NCBI RefSeq assembly: GCF_027924405.1
Contig: NZ_AP026978.1
Location: 4,154,001 to 4,218,000 of the forward strand
Direction: 5' to 3'
DNA from: Nocardia sputorum
Lineage (GTDB): Bacteria > Actinomycetota > Actinomycetes > Mycobacteriales > Mycobacteriaceae
Length of the DNA: 64,000 nt
Positions 59,824-64,000 of the stretch are shown in pieces; position 1 is the stretch's first letter, and each line of letters opens with the position of its first letter. A model generated the notes under the pieces. It saw nothing but the letters and a program-made list of their open reading frames with translations, made no database searches and had not been told where the DNA came from. A program made the position numbers and the translations under genes.

Positions 59824-60840
59824 TCAGTCGGCGACCCGCACGACCACCTTGCCGAAATTGCGGCCCTCCAACATGCCGATGAACGCCTCGGGCGCGGCGG
59901 CCAAGCCGGACACGACGTCCTCGAGATAGCGCACCCGACCGTCGGCGACCCACTCCCCCATCTCGCGCAGGAACTCCGGGTAGAGCTCGCGGACGAATTC
60001 GGTCTGGATGAAGCCGCGCACGGTGAGGCTCTTGGTCAGGATGCGGCCGTAGAAGGCGGGCAGCCGGTCGGGGCCGTCCGGGGCGCCGGTCGCGTTGTAG
60101 TTGGCGATCAGCCCGCAGACGGGCACGCGCGCGTAGGAGTTCAGCAGCGGGAAGACCGCGTCGGCCACCGCGCCGCCGACGTTCTCGAAGTAGACGTCGA
60201 TGCCGTCGGGAACCGCCGCCGCCAGCTGGTCGGCGAAATCGGGGGCGCGGTGGTCGAGCGCGACGTCGAAGCCGAGTTCGTTCAGATAGGCGACCTTGCG
60301 CGGGCCGCCCGCGATGCCCACCGTGCGCGTGCCGCCGATCTTCGCGATCTGGCCGACGGCCGAGCCGACCGGCCCGGTGGCCGCGGCGACCACCAGCGTC
60401 TCGCCCGGCTGCGGTTTGCCGATCTTGCGCAGTCCCGCGTAGGCGGTGAAACCGGGCATGCCGAGCACCCCCAGCGCGGTGGAGACCGGAGCATTGCCCG
60501 TGTCGAGCTTGCGGACCCCGCGCGCCGGGGTGACGTCATGGGTCTGCCACCCCGAATAGGCCAGGACCACATCGCCTTTCGCGACCGACGGGTCCCGGGA
60601 TTCGAGCACCTCGGCGACGGTGCCGCCGACCATCACCCCGCCGATCTCCACCGGATCGGCGTAGGACTCGGCCGTGCTCATCCGGCCGCGCATGTACGGG
60701 TCCAGCGACAGGTACAGGGTGCGCAACAGCACGTCGCCCTCGGCCGGAGCGGGGAGTTCCGCGGTCTCGGTCCGGAAATTGTCGGGGGTGGGAGCACCCA
60801 CCGGCCGGGAAGCAAGCACGATTCGCGTCGACTCGACCAT
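59824..60840 (-). CDS. NADP-dependent medium-chain reductase (PTGR/leukotriene dehydrogenase type)
   Basis: This 338-residue MDR protein lacks the zinc ligands of alcohol dehydrogenases. It has YLSLDPYMRGRMSTAESYAD, LGVLGMPGFTAYAGL and VVAAATGPVGSAVGQIAKIG (AxxGxxG NADP loop), and DVYFENVGGAVADAV. These define the 15-oxoprostaglandin 13-reductase/NADP-dependent alkenal reductase group, which saturates double bonds of enones. The gene is single and convergent with the membrane protein. It probably detoxifies alkenals or acts on ketone intermediates. Confidence 0.93.
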   Translation of the reverse strand: MVESTRIVLASRPVGAPTPDNFRTETAELPAPAEGDVLLRTLYLSLDPYMRGRMSTAESYADPVEIGGVMVGGTVAEVLESRDPSVAKGDVVLAYSGWQTHDVTPARGVRKLDTGNAPVSTALGVLGMPGFTAYAGLRKIGKPQPGETLVVAAATGPVGSAVGQIAKIGGTRTVGIAGGPRKVAYLNELGFDVALDHRAPDFADQLAAAVPDGIDVYFENVGGAVADAVFPLLNSYARVPVCGLIANYNATGAPDGPDRLPAFYGRILTKSLTVRGFIQTEFVRELYPEFLREMGEWVADGRVRYLEDVVSGLAAAPEAFIGMLEGRNFGKVVVRVAD

Positions 60841-60899
60841 GCGCCCACCCTAGCCGCGGGTGCGGGCGCCGGACGCCCGCACCCGCCCGTGTCCGGCGA

Positions 60900-61673
60900 T
60901 CACCAGGACGGCGATTTCGGCCCGAGGAACAGGCCGCCGTTCACCTCCAGGGTCTGACCGGTGACCCAGCGTCCGTCCTCGGAGGCGAAGAAGGCCACCG
61001 CGTCGGCGATATCCGAGCCGCGGCCGACGCGCTCGAGCGCGGTCATGTCCGCCACACCGGAGATCGCGCCGTCGTTGGTGTGCAGCCAGGAATTCATGTC
61101 GGTGTCGGTGATGCCGGGCGAGACCGTGTTCACCGTGATCCCGCGCGGTCCCAGGGTGTTGGCCAGTGATCGGCCGAGCACGTTGAGCGCGCCCTTGGTC
61201 ATGCCGTAGACGACCTCCGGCGTGGCGAACCAGGTGACGCCGGAGGAGATGTTAACGATGCGTCCGCCGTCGCGCAGCAACGGCAACGCCCGCTGGACGA
61301 TGAACAACGGCGCCCGCACGTTGACCGCGAACAACCGGTCGAAGTGCTCGGGCGTGGCCTGCTCGACCGTTGCGTCGTAGGCGATGATCGCGGCGTTGTT
61401 GACCAGGATGTCCAGCGGCCGGTCACCGAGTCCTGCGGTGAGTTCGCCGAACAGTTGGTCGACGTCCCCGTCGACGCCCAGTTCGGCGCGCACCGGAAAC
61501 GCCCGGCCGCCCGCGCGCCGGATCGCCGACACCGTGGCTTCCGCCGCCTCCACGTTCGTGCCGTAATGCACGGCGACTTCGGCGCCGTCGGCGGCCAAAC
61601 GCTCGGCGATGGCCCGGCCTATCCCCCGCGAGGCGCCGGTCACCAGGGCGGTCTTTCCGTTCAAGTCGGTCAT
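60900..61673 (-). CDS. SDR family oxidoreductase
   Basis: This is a 257-residue FabG-like SDR: LVTGASRGIGRAIAERL (cofactor loop, residues 9-25), NNAAI, VNISSG, YGMTKGA (YxxxK) and the ending WVTGQTLEVNGGLFLGP. GGGAG is six bases before the ATG at 61673. It is divergent from a TetR gene 66 bases away, the classic arrangement of regulator and target. The substrate is unknown. Confidence 0.93.
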   Translation of the reverse strand: MTDLNGKTALVTGASRGIGRAIAERLAADGAEVAVHYGTNVEAAEATVSAIRRAGGRAFPVRAELGVDGDVDQLFGELTAGLGDRPLDILVNNAAIIAYDATVEQATPEHFDRLFAVNVRAPLFIVQRALPLLRDGGRIVNISSGVTWFATPEVVYGMTKGALNVLGRSLANTLGPRGITVNTVSPGITDTDMNSWLHTNDGAISGVADMTALERVGRGSDIADAVAFFASEDGRWVTGQTLEVNGGLFLGPKSPSW

Positions 61674-61691
61674 TCTGTACTCCCGCATTGT

Positions 61692-61715
61692 TGTTATGTA
61701 ACGTTCCCTAACATC
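61692..61715. promoter_or_regulatory. AACGTT-centred dyad between SDR and tetR
   Basis: TATGTAACGTTCCCTA and its flanks form an imperfect dyad around AACGTT, in an AT-rich patch between the divergent SDR and TetR genes. The position fits a shared operator. The arms are weak. Confidence 0.4.
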
Positions 61716-61739
61716 GCTGGAGCGCGCTACGGTATTCCC

Positions 61740-62327
61740 GTGGGATCGAAACGCCGCGCCGCCGCGGACACCAAGGAGCACATCCTCGCCGTCGCGCGGG
61801 AGCTGTTCTATCAGCACGGAATCCGCGCGACCGGCGTGGACCGCGTCGCCGCCGAGGCGAACGTCGCACCGCCCACCCTCTACCGCATCTTCGGCTCCAA
61901 GGACGATCTGGTCGCCGCGTATCTCGAGCGAGAGGACCACCGGTACCGGGAGTGGTTCCGCGCGGCGGCGGCCGGGAACGGGTCACGCGAGCGCATCCTC
62001 GCCCTGTTCGACGCGCTGGCCGAACAGGTGCGCCCCGACTCCTGCCGCGGCTGCCCCTTCCTCATCGCACTCGGGGAATTGCCCGACCACGACGCGCTCG
62101 GTCACCGGCGCGCTGTCGCGATGAAGCACTGGGTGCGGGCGCAGCTCGGCGCACTGGCCGATGAGTTCGCGGCCACCGCGCCGATGGATGATCCGCAGGC
62201 ACTCGCCGACCAGCTGATGCTGGTGATGGAAGGCGTCTACGCGACGACACAGGCGTTCGGCCCGACCGGCCCGGCCGCTCGGGCCCGCTCGCTGGTCGAG
62301 GCACTGCTGCCCCGCCAGCCGGCCTGA
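61740..62327 (+). CDS. TetR family regulator
   Basis: This is a 195-residue repressor. The HTH (VDRVAAEANVAPPTLYRIFG) is at about residues 33-52, and a helical C-domain follows with CRGCPFLIALGELPD, whose cysteine pair is common in this subgroup. The GTG at 61740 gives the usual start SKRRAAADTKEHIL. It is divergent from the SDR gene and most likely represses it. Confidence 0.9.
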   Translation: MGSKRRAAADTKEHILAVARELFYQHGIRATGVDRVAAEANVAPPTLYRIFGSKDDLVAAYLEREDHRYREWFRAAAAGNGSRERILALFDALAEQVRPDSCRGCPFLIALGELPDHDALGHRRAVAMKHWVRAQLGALADEFAATAPMDDPQALADQLMLVMEGVYATTQAFGPTGPAARARSLVEALLPRQPA

Positions 62328-62536
62328 TCCCGCGACACGCTTGCCACGCCCGCGCGCAGGCGACCGCCGGTGGAACTACACGCCGCGGTCGCGCGCGATT
62401 CGGCGCCGACCGTCGGCCATTCGTGCCGAGTGACGGAAACCGCTATCCGAGAACACCTTCGCGACGAGCGTACGGAACATCGACTCGAGCGAGCGGGACA
62501 TTGGCGCGGACGCCGCGGATTCGTAGCGTCGGAACC

Positions 62537-63343
62537 ATGACCTTGGACATCGGCATCATCCTGCCCACTTCGACGCCCGATCCCGCGCAGCCCATCCTGG
62601 GTGACGTGCGCGCCGCCGCCCGCCTCGCCGAGCAGAGCGGTCTCGACTCGGTGTGGTCCACCGACCATCTCGTCGCCAGCGCGCCGATCCTGGACAGCAC
62701 CGTGGTGCTGGCCACCGCCGCCGCCGCGACCGACCGGATCCGCATCGGGTACGGCGTGCTGCTGCTGGCGTTGCGGCCGGTCGCCTTGGCCGCGAAGCAG
62801 ATCGCCACACTGCAGTACGTCTCCGGCGACCGGCTGATCCTCGGTGTCGGCACCGGCAACCCCGCACACGGGGATGTCGGTTGGCGCGCGGCCGGTGCGT
62901 CTTTCGCCGAGCGCGGCCGTCGCACGGACGAGGCGCTGCGCGTACTGCCGGACCTGGTCACCGGGCGGCCCGCCACCCTCGCGGACGGCACCGAGGTCAC
63001 CCTGGCACCCGGTGCGACCATGCCGCCAGTGCTGGTCGCGGGCGACGGCGAACGGGCGCGGCGCCGTGCCGCCGCCTTCGCCGACGGCTGGGTCGCCATC
63101 GGACTCGAGCCGCACCGGATCGGCGCCAGGGTGGACGAATTGGCTTCGCTCGCCGAGGAATACGGACGACCGCCGCTCACCGTGACGGTCGTGGCGCCCG
63201 CGCTGGCGGCCGATCCCGGCCAGGCGGCCGAGCAGCTGGCCGCCTACGCCGAGGCCGGCGCGGCGCGCGTCGTCCTCGCCCCATCCGGGCCGCAGTGGGA
63301 GGCGGGCTACGAGTTCGCCGCGAAGATCAAGGCGCAGCTCTGA
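62537..63343 (+). CDS. LLM-class flavin-dependent oxidoreductase
   Basis: This 268-residue luciferase-like protein opens DIGIILPTSTPDPAQPILGD and has RIRIGYGVLLLALRPVALAA and LILGVGTGNPAHGDVGW, the cofactor-binding segments. It is shorter than SsuD-type enzymes and resembles the F420-dependent group found in mycolate-producing actinomycetes, though FMN use cannot be excluded. A TAGCGT sits 12 bases before the ATG, so the leader is very short, as in the genes at 33549 and 39221. Confidence 0.88.
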   Translation: MTLDIGIILPTSTPDPAQPILGDVRAAARLAEQSGLDSVWSTDHLVASAPILDSTVVLATAAAATDRIRIGYGVLLLALRPVALAAKQIATLQYVSGDRLILGVGTGNPAHGDVGWRAAGASFAERGRRTDEALRVLPDLVTGRPATLADGTEVTLAPGATMPPVLVAGDGERARRRAAAFADGWVAIGLEPHRIGARVDELASLAEEYGRPPLTVTVVAPALAADPGQAAEQLAAYAEAGAARVVLAPSGPQWEAGYEFAAKIKAQL

Positions 63344-63352
63344 TCGCGGTGC

Positions 63353-63976
63353 TCATCCGCCGCACAACAGTCCCACTCCGAGGCCGAGCAGCACCGCCGC
63401 GATCGCCGAATCCAGCACCCGCCAAGCCCGTGGACGGGTGAACAGCGGACCGAGCAGGCGCGCACCGAAGCCGAGAACGGTGAACCAGAGCACGCTGGCC
63501 AGCATCGCCCCCGCGCCGAGAAACCAGCGATCCGGGCTCGCATAGGTGCTGGCGAAGGAACCCAGCAACACCACGGTGTCCAGGTAGACGTGCGGATTGA
63601 GCCAGGTCAATGCCAGGGAGGTTGCCACCGTCGCGCCGAGCGCCGCGGTTGCCCGCCCCGCTTCGGTGCGCAGCGCCGCGGCGCCGAACGCCCGCCGGAC
63701 CGCCAGGACCGCGTAGCCGATCAGAAATGCCGCGCCCGCGTAGCGGGCCACCACGAGCACCGCGGGAGCCGACTCGACAACCACGCCGAAGCCGCCGACC
63801 CCGGCCGCGATCAGCACGATGTCGGACACCGCGCACACCGCCACGACCGCGGGCACATGCCTGCCGCTGATCCCTTGACGCAGCACGAACGCGTTCTGCG
63901 CGCCGATCGCCACGATCAGCGACAAACCGAAGCCCAAACCCGAGGCGGCGGCCAGCGCCGCGGAGGAAACGCTCAC
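63353..63976 (-). CDS. LysE/ArgO family amino acid exporter
   Basis: This 207-residue membrane protein has six helices. The start LGFGLSLIVAIGAQNAFVLR is the LysE signature with the conserved GAQNAF, and SLALTWLNPHVYLDTVVLLG is the second conserved block (NPH). It exports lysine, arginine or related cations in exchange for protons. The start is a GTG at 63976. It is convergent with the LLM gene, nine bases apart. A LysG-type regulator would be expected to the right, outside the window. Confidence 0.92.
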   Translation of the reverse strand: MSVSSAALAAASGLGFGLSLIVAIGAQNAFVLRQGISGRHVPAVVAVCAVSDIVLIAAGVGGFGVVVESAPAVLVVARYAGAAFLIGYAVLAVRRAFGAAALRTEAGRATAALGATVATSLALTWLNPHVYLDTVVLLGSFASTYASPDRWFLGAGAMLASVLWFTVLGFGARLLGPLFTRPRAWRVLDSAIAAVLLGLGVGLLCGG

Positions 63977-64000
63977 GTCCAGCGACGCTAAGGGCGCGGA

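Noticed and set aside
1..64000. Search for CRISPR arrays, rRNA, tRNA and phage structural genes
   Set aside because: No regularly spaced repeats, no rRNA-like or tRNA-like stretches and no phage head or tail motifs were seen.

Overview
The window reads as a chromosomal segment of a mycolic-acid-containing, high-GC actinomycete, most likely Nocardia or a close relative such as Rhodococcus. The reasons are the strong GC bias at third codon positions, frequent GTG and TTG starts, a secreted antigen-85-type mycolyltransferase, a ChoD-type sterol oxidase, a fused CysNC, a MarP-like protease, DUF574 and PucR proteins, and many TetR and IclR regulators. No rRNA, tRNA or CRISPR array was seen. All function calls come from reading motifs and remembered family sequences; no search was run.

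Layout. (1) 1-6.3 kb: a sulfation module. A leftward operon (DUF1214 protein, SDR, PAPS-dependent sulfotransferase cut by the window edge) faces a rightward operon (IclR regulator, CysD, CysNC). A perfect KstR-type box lies between them and a near-perfect one precedes cysD. (2) 6.5-15 kb: accessory DNA. It holds an EspR-like HTH protein, a leftward ImmA/IrrE peptidase, MAB_1171c-like membrane protein and FAD monooxygenase, an IS630 element inserted exactly in a stop codon, several small orphans, and an XRE-TPR regulator. (3) 15-22 kb: an epoxide hydrolase facing a large LAL-type LuxR regulator across a long inverted repeat, then an acyl-CoA dehydrogenase and its TetR regulator with matching operators. 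(4) 22.4-29.2 kb: a tightly coupled operon of GntR regulator, two-cluster ferredoxin, lipoprotein binding protein with a NosL-like tail, ABC permease, ABC ATPase, and an AprA-like flavoprotein fused to HEAT repeats.

(5) 29-49.8 kb: mixed genes. These include a MarP-like protease, choD, a coupled SnoaL-SDR-SnoaL-NAD(P)-binding operon, the mycolyltransferase, a ZIP transporter, a degenerate and truncated AMP-binding protein facing a PucR regulator, a lone LipB, a methyltransferase-TetR pair with a double operator, and several very small secreted or membrane proteins. (6) 49.8-58.4 kb: an eight-gene leftward organosulfur operon. It has a lipoprotein SBP, permease, ATPase, DszB-like sulfinate desulfinase, two SsuD-type flavin monooxygenases, a class II aldolase-like protein and an SBP-fold protein without a signal peptide. 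It faces an IclR regulator across two matching operators. (7) 58.5-64 kb: a DUF574 methyltransferase, a small membrane protein, an MDR reductase, an SDR-TetR pair, an LLM oxidoreductase and a LysE exporter.

Three separate loci point to sulfur: PAPS synthesis and use, a transporter linked to an AprA-like redox pair, and a 4S-like C-S cleavage operon. The steroid theme (KstR-type boxes, ChoD) is the second recurring thread.
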